Positions 24,130 to 34,199 of a DNA stretch of 64,000 bases are shown here, piece by piece. The notes below the pieces were generated by a model, which was given only the letters and a program-made list of their open reading frames with translations, had not been told where the DNA came from and did no database searches. Location: the NCBI RefSeq assembly GCF_026212465.1, contig NC_080061.1, forward strand, positions 19,888,141 to 19,952,140, written 5' to 3'. Every line of letters begins with the position of its first letter. Positions within the stretch are counted from its first letter, which is position 1. This DNA comes from Amaranthus tricolor. Taxonomy: Eukaryota > Streptophyta > Magnoliopsida > Caryophyllales > Amaranthaceae. Made by a program: the position numbers and the translations under genes.

Positions 24130-24845
24130 TTTTTAATTCGAAAATCATGATCATTTTTTAGTACTTTACTTAAATCTGTTTTAATTTATGATGATCTTGC
24201 ATGTTGTTTTTATGTTGATTTTTTTTAACTTCGATCCACTCTGTTTTTGTTTTATTTCATGGTTTTTTTTTATCAGATTATGATTTTGATTATGTTATTT
24301 ATTTTGATTATGTTTTTGATTTGTTTTTAATCCGAAAATCATGATCTGGTTTTAGTACTTTACCAGATCTGTTTTCATTTATGATAATCTTGCATGTTAT
24401 TTTTATGTTCATTTTGTTTACTTCGATATGCTCTTTTGTAGTCTTATATCATGTTTATTTTGATTCGATTATGATTTTGATTATCTTTTGTATTTTGATT
24501 ATCTCTTTTATTTGTTTTTAATTCAAAAATCATGATCTGATTTCAGTACTTTACCTGATCTGTTTTCTTTTTTAATAATCTTGCATGTTGTTTGTATGTT
24601 GATTATTATTTTGATTTCGACCTACTCATTTGTAGTCTTATGTCATGTTTATTTAGATTTGATTTTGATTTTGATTTTTTTTTTTTTGATTATTTTTTTG
24701 TTTTTTTTAATCTGAAAATCATGATCTGATTTTAGACCTTTACCTGTTCTGTTTTCATTTATGATAATCGTGCATGTTGTTTTTATGTTGATTGGTTTTG
24801 GTTTCAATCTGCTCCGTTGTAGTCTTATGTCTATTTTAATATTGA
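24130..24845 (+). repeat. Tandem array, about 190-bp unit, about 4 copies
   Basis: The marker aaaatcatgat recurs at 24141, 24337, 24525 and 24715, and each is followed in order by a tttagtactttacc word, cttgcatgttgtttttatg and tagtcttat. Copies are diverged. Confidence 0.75.
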
Positions 24846-24849
24846 TCAG

Positions 24850-25625
24850 TTTTGATAAACTAATGTAAATGGTTCAGTTTTGATTAATTTTTTATCATGT
24901 ATATTAATTTTGATCAGTTTTTAATTATGTCTATTTTAATATTGATAAGTTTTTTATTATGTTTGTTAATGAAGTTCTGATTTTTATTATGTCTATTAAT
25001 ATTGATCAGATTTTTCCTATCATTTTGAGGCTAAAATGTTGTGTTTCTTGGTTTATTGAGTTTGATTTGTTTTGCTGTAGTTTGTAGTTATGTTAAACTG
25101 ATGTAAATGGTTGAGTTTTGAGCAGTTTTTTTATCATGTATGGTAATTTTGATCAGGCTTTCTTATTTCTATTTTAATAATGATCAGTTTTTTTTTTGTC
25201 TGTTAATGAAGTTCTAATTTTTCTTATGTTTACTAATATTGATCAAAATTTTCTATCCTTCTGAGGCTAAAATGTTGTGTTTCTTGGTTTATTGAGTTTC
25301 ACTTGTTTTGCTATAGTTCGTAGTTATGTTAAACTAATGTAAATGGTTGAGTTTTGATCAGTTTTTTTATCATGAATGATAATGTTGATCAATATTTATT
25401 TTGTCTATTTTAATAGTAATCAGTTTTTTTTATGTCTGATAATGAAGTTCTGATTTTGATTATGTCTATTAATATTGATCAGATTTTTCCTATCCTTTTG
25501 AGGCTAAAATGTTGTGTTTCTTGGTTTATTAAGTTTGATCTGTTTTGTTGTAGTTTGTAGTTATGTTAAACTAATTTAAATGGTTGAGTTTTGATTAGAT
25601 TTTTATTATGTCTATTAATATTGAT
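24850..25625 (+). repeat. Second tandem array, about 237-bp unit, about 3 copies
   Basis: gaggctaaaatgttgtgtttc recurs at 25027, 25263 and 25500 with ordered neighbours (taaactaatgtaaatggttgagttttgatcag, then tctattaatattgatcag). This array directly follows the 190-bp array and is different in sequence. Confidence 0.8.
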
Positions 25626-25702
25626 CAGATTTTTATTATGTGTACTTCATCTGTTCTATTTTTGTTGCTACATAAGAATACGTTGCATCGTTGCCTTTGG
25701 AG

Positions 25703-25960
25703 ATGGAAAGAAAGGAAAAATCGTTCAACTCATTAACTAATGTCCAAAGAGAATGTATGAACTATGACAATATCTTTGGTTCGTGGTATGATCATTATCA
25801 TTTAAATTGTGGGGAATTAAATTCTCTTGATGATCCTGAACAAGAACCCCCACCTTGGTACTATGATTTACCAGATGAGGAGGATTATGCATTACTTGAC
25901 AAAGTAGAACCTAAGCCAAAGCGGCCACGCAAGACGACAATCCATGGTCTTAACACATGA
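25703..25960 (+). CDS. Hypothetical 85-aa acidic protein
   Basis: The first ATG in the frame is at 25703 (an upstream in-frame TTG is not a plausible plant start). The product starts MERKEKSFNSLTN, has a Tyr/Trp-rich middle (IFGSWYDHYH, PPPWYYDLPDEEDYALLD) and ends with a basic patch KPKRPRKTT that could act as a nuclear localisation signal. No family recognised, no signal peptide, no membrane segment. Context in favour of a real gene: TATA box, pyrimidine-rich leader and plausible splice sites upstream. Context against: surrounded by transposon remnants, short length. It could also be an exon remnant of a longer gene. Confidence 0.45.
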   Translation: MERKEKSFNSLTNVQRECMNYDNIFGSWYDHYHLNCGELNSLDDPEQEPPPWYYDLPDEEDYALLDKVEPKPKRPRKTTIHGLNT

Positions 25961-26580
25961 GCATGCTAATGGAAAATGTTGTTTTGTTGGCTATGCTATA
26001 TAGTGTGTCCCATACTTATATGCTTTCTCAATGATGATTGTTATTTGTCTGATGAAATGTGTTTATTATAATGTGTTTCATTGCCACCTTAGATTACTTG
26101 ACACGAGCATGAGATATTAACATATTTATAACTTGTCATGTGATGTTGTTTCATTGCCACACCAATTTCTTGGTATGAGGTTGAAACTTAATAAAGTTAC
26201 TGATTTGGCAATGGTTAATGTTTTTTGTCTCAATGCCGTTTCAAGCTAAGATGAGGCTGAAATACTTACATTTGCACAATTTCAAATGATGTTAAACATA
26301 AAATCTGAGAGTTAAATGAACGTACACAAGTGAAACTTGGATTGATGAATGATGTTTAACTTGCTTAGTTTTATGTGTGTAATAACCACCTCAATGACTA
26401 AATGGAGAGGTGTGCATAATTTTATAGTTACAAAATGTTGTCATTAATATTCTTTCCTTTACAAAATGTTGATCCATGTCTACATAACATTGTAATAATT
26501 TACATAATGTCTACTTAACTAAAGTTAGAAAACCCTTGTGATCCAAAAATGTAAGGGTGTTAATTCATGTTTACATATTG
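25961..26580. other. 3' region of the small gene, with degenerate short repeats
   Basis: Three loosely related units of about 75 bp begin near 26078, 26150 and 26229 with ttcattgccac/tcaatgccg and contain atgag-ttgaaa-like words. Poly(A) signal-like aataaa words are frequent but none stands out. Otherwise nothing seen. Confidence 0.35.
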
Positions 26581-26590
26581 ATAATTTATT

Positions 26591-26854
26591 TCAATCATCT
26601 TGTGGAAGATCATTGAGATTAATTATACCATGAGATAAAAATTGACGTGCTACTGTTTCCTCGTGTGAGATTGATTGACTTTGGCTAACGGTATCCTCTA
26701 AAGTCAAACTGACATCTATGTTTCTATAATTTTCACTTGTGTACTCCTCATAAATACCTAATTCAGAATCTATATTTAGGTTTTCAAAATAAGAAATAAA
26801 TACCTCAATATCAGGATTGATGAATTCATCTTCTTGACCTTGAACTTCATCCAT
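26591..26854 (-). CDS. Hypothetical 87-aa acidic protein or exon
   Basis: Starts at an ATG (26854), MDEVQGQEDEFINPDIEVF, and ends GIINLNDLPQDD. About a quarter of residues are Asp or Glu, with a serine/glutamine stretch VSQSQSISHEE. No known domain. It could be the acidic C-terminal exon of a transposase or a host exon; no evidence separates these. A C-rich homopolymer lies 40 bp upstream of the start, which is unusual for a promoter. Confidence 0.3.
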   Translation of the reverse strand: MDEVQGQEDEFINPDIEVFISYFENLNIDSELGIYEEYTSENYRNIDVSLTLEDTVSQSQSISHEETVARQFLSHGIINLNDLPQDD

Positions 26855-26896
26855 TAGCTTTTTTTGATGCTTTGAGCTTTAATTTGTTTTCACACT

Positions 26897-26930
26897 CCCC
26901 CCCAACCCCCCCCCCCCCCCCCCCCCTCCA
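26897..26930. repeat. Poly-C tract (C7 then C23)
   Basis: Seven C, AA, then 23 C and tcc. Homopolymers this long are unstable and error-prone in sequencing; the true length is uncertain. Confidence 0.9.
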
Positions 26931-27031
26931 AAAAAATAATTGATATTATGGTTTTGTTGGTATTGTAGAATTGATGAAGGAAATAGGATTGGATACAAAT
27001 TCTTATGAACAATTTAGAAGGGGAGAAAAGA

Positions 27032-28510
27032 TGTTGATTCAATTAGGATCGGGAACAGCAACAAGAGGGGGGTGAATTGTTGTTGTTACTAGTTTAAGCG
27101 TTTTTGCCCTGTTTTTGCGGAATTGTATAAAATAATAAAGCTTAAACTTAGAGCAAAATAATAAAAGAGAAACACACGATTTTTACGTGGAAACCTTATG
27201 GGCCTAAACAGAAGGAAAAACCACAACCCCTTGGGATTTTTAAAAACTCCACTATGTTTAAGGCAATTAGTTACAATTACAATAAACACCTTACTTCACT
27301 CGAAGCGAAGCAACTAGGCCAACTCTTCTCTCTCAAATTGCTTTACTCAAAGCAACAAACTTAGCTTCATTAAAAGCTAAACTCCTCAATAGCTTCACTC
27401 AAAGCTATCTAATTCCCCCTTAGACTCACCCGAGTCTAATTACATGTACTCACAAAAACCCTTACAAAAGGAATGAAATTCTCTAAAATAAATCAATGAG
27501 TTGCACAAGAAAATATTATGAATTAATTGGCAATTTTAAAAGAAAAATATTTCTTGTAGAATTTCCAAAAATAATCGCATGAAATATAACAAAGTTTATA
27601 CGTTTTTTCTCTCAATGCATGCGCTAAGGAACAGCTGAGTTCATTAGCTATTTATAAAAAATAAAATCTCTAAAAAGAAATATTCCAATCCATTATTCCC
27701 TGTCAAAAGATCATGGGAATGATGTGGATTAAACTACCAAACGGTTATTTCCACATGCCTTGAATAAATCAATCATACGTTTAAAACAACAGTAACCGCT
27801 GTTCCCTAATAATAACCGCTGTTCCCTTAGGCAGCAGTTTCTTCAGCAATAGTTCCTGTTCCCATAATAACGGCTAGAACTTTATGCTAAATATAGAAAC
27901 GGTTGATCTTTACTAAAAATAGAAACGGTTTGGCTTTACTAAAAATAGAAACGGTTACCTATTACTATTTTTAGAAAACGGTTAACTATTACTATTTTTA
28001 GGAAACGGTTACCTATATACTAAATTCAGATTATTCCAAAAATAGCTGAGACTTAACTGCTGTTCCTATATTTAGTAAATCCAATTACTTACTAAATATA
28101 GCGGATTATTTTTAGAAAACCATACGTAAAGAATTTTTAGAAAAACTTTTTGCCAATTAACTATAATAACTAAATGCAACAAATTAATTTAAATACATTA
28201 ACTAAAAAATAAAAATCAGAACTTATTAGTTAACGTAGGCTGACTTTAGTTTGGGAACAGTGCGCTGTCTCCAAAATCCAGTTTTGCTAGAACATTCAAC
28301 CTGGGAACAATAGACTTCCTGTCTCCATTTAAGATCCCAAGTGATAAACTCTTCTAACATCTCTTGAATCCTTTTGACACGTATATTCCCACGAACAAAG
28401 CCATATGTACTATCAACGATCATAACTATAATCGGATATCGACCTGCACACAATCTCTAAACACATATTTGCTTAAGTGTAGTCATCATCAAAACTCAAG
28501 AGGTCCAACA
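27032..28510 (-). mobile_element. Solo LTR of a Ty1/copia element, target duplication AAAGA
   Basis: Runs from TGTTGATTC (27032) to TCCAACA (28510), 1479 bp, with the exact 5-bp direct repeat aaaga at 27027-27031 and 28511-28515. It is related to the complete copia LTR at 53860-55108: both share gcaacaagagg(G)n-tgaattgttgt near the start, the tttttacgtggaaacctt block, and the gtagtcatcatcaaaac end. Orientation is assigned from that relation. No internal region, so it arose by LTR-LTR recombination. Frames inside are chance. Confidence 0.92.
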
Positions 28511-28515
28511 AAAGA

Positions 28516-29083
28516 TATCAAAACAAGGCTAGGAATTGAAGAAATGAAGTAATTTGCCTCTATATATGAGCATTCTAATCTACTTTATTGAAATTAAACT
28601 TTTGCCTTTTAGTAAAATTTGTAAATTTTGGTGGAAATGTTATGTTTTGGCGGGAAAAATTAATTTTGGGGTAAAAATTATTGTGAAATAAGTTGACATT
28701 TCCCTTTGTATGTGGATTTTTTGATGCACTGTAGCCATATGCTGATCTTTTCCATTTTCCTTTTTTCCCTCTTCAATGAACAGTAATGAGGCTATGAAGT
28801 AGCACTGTAGCCTTGCCCCCTTTTCTTAAGAATTTGCCCTTATAAATGTAGCGACAATATCAGAACAGAGGAAGTACAAGAAATAAAAGGTTTATGCTGT
28901 CAGGATTGATTTGATGGCTTGACTTTGTAGATACTCCTCCGTTTTCTCTATTGATAAGTGGAGTTTGTCTACAGTCTACTTGCTTTGTAGGCGTTCTACA
29001 AATTTCTTTGGTTTACCACTTGATATATACGAATTGAGGATAAAACTTGCACGATTCATCGTGGTGGTTCTACCATTTTAATA
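28516..29083. other. Non-coding flank, possible MITE debris
   Basis: Contains gatgcactgtagccat and agtagcactgtagcc (28720 and 28798), a short repeated motif, and aacagaggaagtac near 28863, which resembles a decayed Stowaway end. No gene. Confidence 0.35.
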
Positions 29084-29456
29084 AAGGGAAATTCCACGTG
29101 GTAACCTTGAGGTTTTGGGTTTTCCACGTGGTAACCAAAACTTTTAAAAAATCCATGCGGTAACCCTAAGGTTTACGTAATTGTTCCACCGTGACTTTTC
29201 TGCACATAAAAACGTTAGCAAACGTTAATTTCGAAGCTTTATAACTATTATATTCCTATTTGTGCGACTCAACATTTCAAATGTCATCAGTTTCAACCTT
29301 TTTTCCCAAAACATAACCCTAACTCTACCATTTTTCATCAAAATATCCAAAGATGGTAGAGTTAGAGTTTATATTTTGCGGGAAAAGATTGAAACTGATG
29401 GCATTTGAAATGGTAAGTCGCATAAATAGGTGTACAACAGCATTGAAATTTCCCTT
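29084..29456. mobile_element. Foldback MITE with AAGGGAAATT termini
   Basis: Left end aagggaaattcca (29084) mirrors right end tgaaatttccctt (29456). Inside, 29256-29430 forms a long imperfect hairpin: one arm holds tgcgactcaacatttcaaatg and atcagtttcaa, the other their complements, with arms of about 80 bp and a loop of about 10 bp. The left third repeats ccacgtggtaacc three times in varied form. Non-coding; it sits about 525 bp beyond the stop of the EDR2-like gene. Confidence 0.6.
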
Positions 29457-29461
29457 ATTGT

Positions 29462-29677
29462 TTCATACTTTCAATCTAACATTTTGACTATTAATATCTT
29501 TAATTATGTATAAATAAATATTATAAACATTGATACCAATAATCTAACAATGACTAAATCAAACAAAATTTTATTTAACTATATTTTAAATTATAAATAA
29601 ATAATAAAATACAAATTAAAGATGATAATAAATAGTGACAAAAAGTAAATGAAACAAATATGAAGAATTGGAGGGAG
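29462..29677. mobile_element. Stowaway-like MITE, right end preserved
   Basis: Ends with aattggagggag followed by ta (29678-29679), the Stowaway terminus; about 200 bp of AT-rich sequence precedes it with no clean left end. Confidence 0.45.
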
Positions 29678-29980
29678 TAATTTTTTACTCGTCAAAAGAC
29701 TCTCCAATAAATTGATACTATTAGTCAATTGCTAGTAGTATTTTCCCTAGGATTTCAACCAAATTACCTCTAAGGTCATGCTTATAAAGAAGATAAATAT
29801 TTATTAGGAAAATAAAAGTCAAACTATAAATTGAAAACAAGATTGTTTATCTTCCTTTTTCTTCACCTTCTGCATACTATTATATTCTTTTTCTTTCCTC
29901 TTCTTTTAAATCGCATCTATACTTTGTATAGTTTGACTTTTATCGGTTCCTTAAATAACTATCTTCAATATAAGCATGTC

Positions 29981-31990
29981 TTAAAAGTGAACTCTCGGAG
30001 ATTGGTCACAACTACTACTACCTTCCCCGTCAACATGATTCACCTTGGCCAACCCCAATGACTTTCCGACACCAAACCCATTTGATGGAGTATTAGAGTC
30101 AATAAACTCAGCTGAGTCCATCTCCAGTTGACAAATCCTTACTGCCCCAATCAACTTTTCGGGCAACTCTTCCACACTCTGACCTTCAACCACAAACCCC
30201 ATATCTATCGTTATTGATGTCACACAGCCTAATGCCAAATGAACCAATGCCCCAGCTATCTTGGAGCTTGAGATATCGACATCAATCTCCAAGTAGTTTG
30301 GTCCCCTGTGATACCTACAAGTCAAAGCCTTCCCTAGAAGACATGCGCTGTAGTTTCCCACTGCTTTCTTTACTATCCACGGTCCCTTTACAATCCGATT
30401 CACTAGCTTCAACCGGCTATTCCTGAACCCATCATCGCCATTTATAAAACGGTCTAATAATGAACCTGGTAGTATTGGTTCATCTGTTGAGAAATAGAAT
30501 ACTGCACTGTGGTGCTCCCTTCCTGCCACATTTTTTCATTAATTTTAGGTCCCAATCTTCTACTATCAATCTTTTCTATAACCAAGCAAAATTTTTCACC
30601 ATTTATGACCGTACTAAGCAAAGCATATTGGAATGTTTAAAATTGAAACGATGAAGTATTAACACCAAAATAAAATAGAGCTAATGCATAATGCAAGTAT
30701 TTGAATTTCCTAATGAAGTAGCAAACTTTTACTTAAAGTGACCAGAATAATGATAGAACTACTTTAAAAGAAAATAAAAATTAACATAATTTGATGGAGT
30801 AAAAAATAAAGCTAGATCTGTCTTCACTCAGATGAGTCACCAAATTGTATAACCGTATGTATACTCGCTTTATCCTCTAATGGGTGAAATTTTGTGAAAT
30901 CAGAATTAAATTGTGGACGATAAAAACCGACAGCTTAAAATAGATTAAAAGTAAAAGAGGGGGAGAGATAAAAAATTGCTGCAAATTGATCTGCGAGTAT
31001 TTTTTTTACTTTTCAATTGTTGCTTTTCAGTTTCCAAAGTCAAATTTTTACAGCTGATTCTATAGCTAATAATTACTGGAAAAGTATTTTTTTTTTCTTG
31101 ATGGAAACAAATGGTACCTAAAATGAAACATAGGTTTCTCCGTTAACTGAAAATTGTTCATTCTGAGCTTACCGAATTAATGACTGAAATTACAGAAACG
31201 GACAGCAATATTCTACCTTATGAATTACTACTATGATATTAAGAAATTTTTTAAGCTAAATCAACAAATACCTCAAAATCAAGTTTGGTATATCCGTCGG
31301 TTTAAACGCATTATTTACATGGTATTTAACTTGCATTATTCAAATATTTGTCTAATACAATCAATTCACCAAAAAAGAAGTCAATTTATTTTGCATTACT
31401 ATATTGATAACTTAGATAAGAAATTACACCAAAATGGACATTAATATTAAAACTTTTGAGTTATGATAAATTTCATTAATAATTTTCTCAGCTAAAAATT
31501 AACCACTGCGTACCTCCGTCAATCAAATCAACAATAAAAAAAACAAAAAACAATTCATCAATTTCAAGAATTCTAACTCAAAACATTCAAAACATCAGTA
31601 AAATTTAAAAAATCACCAAAAAAATTACAAGAAAAACACACCTGGAACTTGAAGATTAACAGCAAAAACGAAGGATTTAAGAAAGTTGCCATTAGAGTGG
31701 TGAAAACGAAGAGCACGCATCACACGGTTATCAGGACGTAACAGGACGTGCTCAAGCTTGGAAGGTGACCTGAACCAGTCGACGCCGGTAGGTTTCAAGA
31801 AGTAGTCAACGGCGGCGGAGCACTTAATTTTCTTCAACAAGTATTGTTCCGATCGAACAGAGAATACGTTTCCTGGCGGTGATGCCCAGCCGTTGGATCC
31901 ATTGTTGAGGTCAACGTGGGGTAAAGACCCACCGTTTATTGTCTCTTCTGTCCAATTTAAAGACGACGGCCTTTCACCATTGCTGCTCAT
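29981..31990 (-). CDS. EDR2-like protein, DUF1336 (EDR2_C) domain only, two exons
   Basis: Exon 1 is 31990-31642 and exon 2 is 30522-29981 on the minus strand, joined across a 1119-bp intron with GT (CCAG|GTGTGT) and AG (GTGGCAG|GA) borders. The junction keeps frame and completes a conserved stretch, FAVNLQVPG then REHHSAVFYFSTDEP. The product is 296 aa. Residues about 33-255 match the plant DUF1336 domain: NGWASPPGNVFSVRS (33-47), NGDDGFRNSRLKLVNRIVKG (144-163), GNYSACLLGKALTCRYHRGP (172-191) and NYLEIDVDIS. The PH and START domains of full-length EDR2 are absent, as in the short Arabidopsis relatives of about 310 aa (from memory At1g06050). EDR2 itself limits salicylate-dependent cell death and mildew resistance; the role of short forms is not established and none is claimed here. 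The tail after residue 255 is Ser/Gly-rich. The ATG lies only about 150 bp from a gypsy insertion. Confidence 0.93.
30523..31641 (-). other. Intron of the EDR2-like gene
   Basis: 1119 bp, AT-rich, begins GTGTGTTTTTC and ends AAAAAATGTGGCAG on the minus strand. No mobile element recognised in it; small frames within are chance. Confidence 0.85.
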
Positions 31991-32136
31991 CTTTCCAATG
32001 GTACTTTCTCTCTCTAGAAGGTGCTGTTTTTTTCCTTATCTAACAGAATGAATTATTACTTCATCAGGAGGGTTTAATTATTTATTTACTAATTTTTTAT
32101 GATTATTTAATCAATATTCCTAACTCTGAAAATTGA
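31991..32136 (-). promoter_or_regulatory. Remaining proximal promoter/5' UTR of the EDR2-like gene
   Basis: Only about 146 bp separate the ATG from the target duplication of the gypsy element. The part nearest the ATG has purine-rich agaga words on the minus strand, as in a plant leader. No strong TATA box; the AT-rich block near 32080-32120 may serve. The former upstream sequence continues at 38204. Confidence 0.4.
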
Positions 32137-32141
32137 GGAAA

Positions 32142-32850
32142 TGATCCAAGTATGATATGGTAATTGACGTTGTTACTGATTTGCTACAATACAGCCTCTG
32201 GTAATCACAGAAGAATCCTTTTGTGCACCAATTTTTGGTGACAATCAGGCTATAATCTTGATTGGTTGTAATTGACACAATGGATAAAGACACCTTGTTT
32301 TACTTACAAGAGGCCCTTTCCTCACTAACAATCAAGGTTCACTTCCTGATTATTGAATAAACAATGAAGAATCAGATTTTGTTTCACTCACAAAATCAGA
32401 TCAACACACAAGATCAGCAACTGTAATCTTTGAGAATTCTTGAACTGAATTACTTCTAAATTTTTATTAAAATCAAACGTGAGTTTACAAATGAGACGAG
32501 AGGCTTATTTATAGATTTCTAATAGGAGGAAGGCGTGTCATGTCAGAGTTCTCAACACCCTCCTAAAATTAGACACAAAAAACAATAACTAACTAACTAA
32601 CTAACATGTAAGTGATTAAGCTGATTATTTGAGGATTGAGCTTTGGGGTCTTTGCTTCCGATCCTTGGACTCTTAAGTAGATCATCACTCTTTGTTGATT
32701 TAGTTCAGATGAATGATGTGCAAGATACGCCTTGCTCCAGTTGTGCTAGTCTCATGTAAGATAGCAGTCAAATCCTCCTTTGCACTTAAATCGGTTAAGT
32801 TAGTTAGGTCCTGTGCTTGTATAGTTGAACATGATCCTATACTTCGATCA
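32142..32850 (-). repeat. 3' LTR of the gypsy element
   Basis: Plus-strand bounds TGATCCAAG and CTTCGATCA, i.e. TG...CA. A purine tract (AAGAAGGAGGGGA on the minus strand, 32851-32863) lies immediately inside as polypurine tract. Aligns with 37474-38198. Confidence 0.9.
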
Positions 32851-34199
32851 TCCCCTCCTTCTTTGGACAAAATTGTTCTTAATTCTTGTTGTTCTATATT
32901 CTCTCCTTGGTATTTGGCAAGGTCTCCTATGTTAAAGGTGTTGGAGATACCATAATCTGCTGGCAGATCCAATTTGTAGTCATTCTCCTCAATTTTCTGA
33001 AGAATTTTGAAGGGTCCAGCAACTCTTGGGAAGAGTTTGTTCCTTCTTTGTGTTGGGAACCTATCTTTCCTCAAGTGTAGCCAAACCAAGTCCCCTTCCT
33101 TGAATTTTCTATGCTCCTTCAGTCCCTTGTTAGCTTTTTTTTGATACTTCTCATTTTTCGCTTTGATATTGTTATGCACTTGCTCATGAATTTCCTTAAG
33201 CACTGCAGCTTGGTACTGGGCATCAACATTTACCCTGTCAGTAAAGAAACATCAATTAGTGTGATAGGCATAAGAGGGTTAAAACCATAGACACATTCAA
33301 AAAGAGAATGTTTAGTAGTGTAACTAGGACTTCTATTGTGGGAAAATTCTGCATGACACAACTTAAGGTCACAATCCCTTGTGTTCTTGTAAAACAGTGT
33401 TCTTAAATGTCTCCAAGGGTTCTGTTTGTAACCTTAGTTGCCCATCAGTTTCAAGATGGTATGATGAGTTGAAAAGCAATTTTGTGTCCAGCAGTCTCCA
33501 TAGGATGGTCCAAAATTAACTTAAGAACTTGCTATCCCTATCTGACACTATGGTCATAGGCACCCCATGCAACCTCACAATCTTTGCAAAGTACAACCTA
33601 GCTACTCTATGTGCCTCATCTACCTTTTGACAGGCTATGAAATGTGCCATTTTTGAGAACCTGTCAACCACCACCATGATGGCCTCTTTCCCTCATTGTG
33701 TCTTAGGTAAGGCTACTATAAAATCCATACTAGTATGTTCCCATGGTCTAAGTGCAACTGGGAGTGGCTTGTATTCTCCCTTGTGGAAGGTCAGTTTTGC
33801 TTTTATGTAGGTTTCACATCTTAAAATATGCTTAGCCACTGTTCCTAACATCTTTGGCAAATAAAAATGTTGTACTAATATATCTAGGGTCTTTAGTATT
33901 CCAAAGTGTCCTCCTAAAGCACCTTCATGTACTTCTTTCACTAACATTAGTCTCAATGGTGTTTTAGGAATGCAAAGTCTGTTAGCTTTGAAGAGAAAGC
34001 CTTGGGCAACATGAAATTTTCCCTTAGGACCTTGTTGACATTCTGTAAAAATGTCTTTAAAGTCAGGATCTTCCATGTACAGAGGTTTAATCATCTCAAA
34101 ACCTATGACTTTGGACTCTCTCAGAGCATCAGCAACAATGTTTTTTTTGCCTGTTTTATACTTAGCCACAAAGTTAAAAGATTGTAGAAATTTCGCCAC
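32700..34199 (-). pseudogene. Gypsy RNase H end and integrase, broken
   Basis: 34199-33693 starts with the tail of RNase H (KKNIVADALRESK), passes an integrase zinc-finger region (HEGALGGHFGILKTLDI, CETYIKAKL where the second Cys of the pair is lost) and reaches the first catalytic Asp in TSMDFIVALPKTQ before a stop. The core between 33690 and 33210 is disrupted but [15 protein letters not shown] with the second Asp is readable. 33203-32700 carries the C-terminal part: KANKGLKEHRKFKEGDLVWL, RVAGPFKILQKIEENDYKLD, LPADYGISNTFNIGDLAKY. The last 50 codons lie in the LTR. No chromodomain seen. Confidence 0.88.

Larger units (their letters stand above)
23853..25676 (+). other. Putative 5'-UTR intron, T-rich with tandem arrays
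   Basis: A donor-like gt at 23853 (ggctttgtatctg) follows the pyrimidine-rich leader and an acceptor-like ag at 25676 (tttttgttgctacataag) precedes the small CDS by 26 bases. The 1.8 kb between is extremely T-rich on the plus strand. Splicing is an inference from these signals; the strand composition bias fits a plant intron. Confidence 0.4.

Noticed and set aside
30214..30654. Plus-strand ORFs opposite the EDR2-like exon 2 and intron
   Set aside because: Antisense shadows; the minus strand carries the conserved domain and splice sites.
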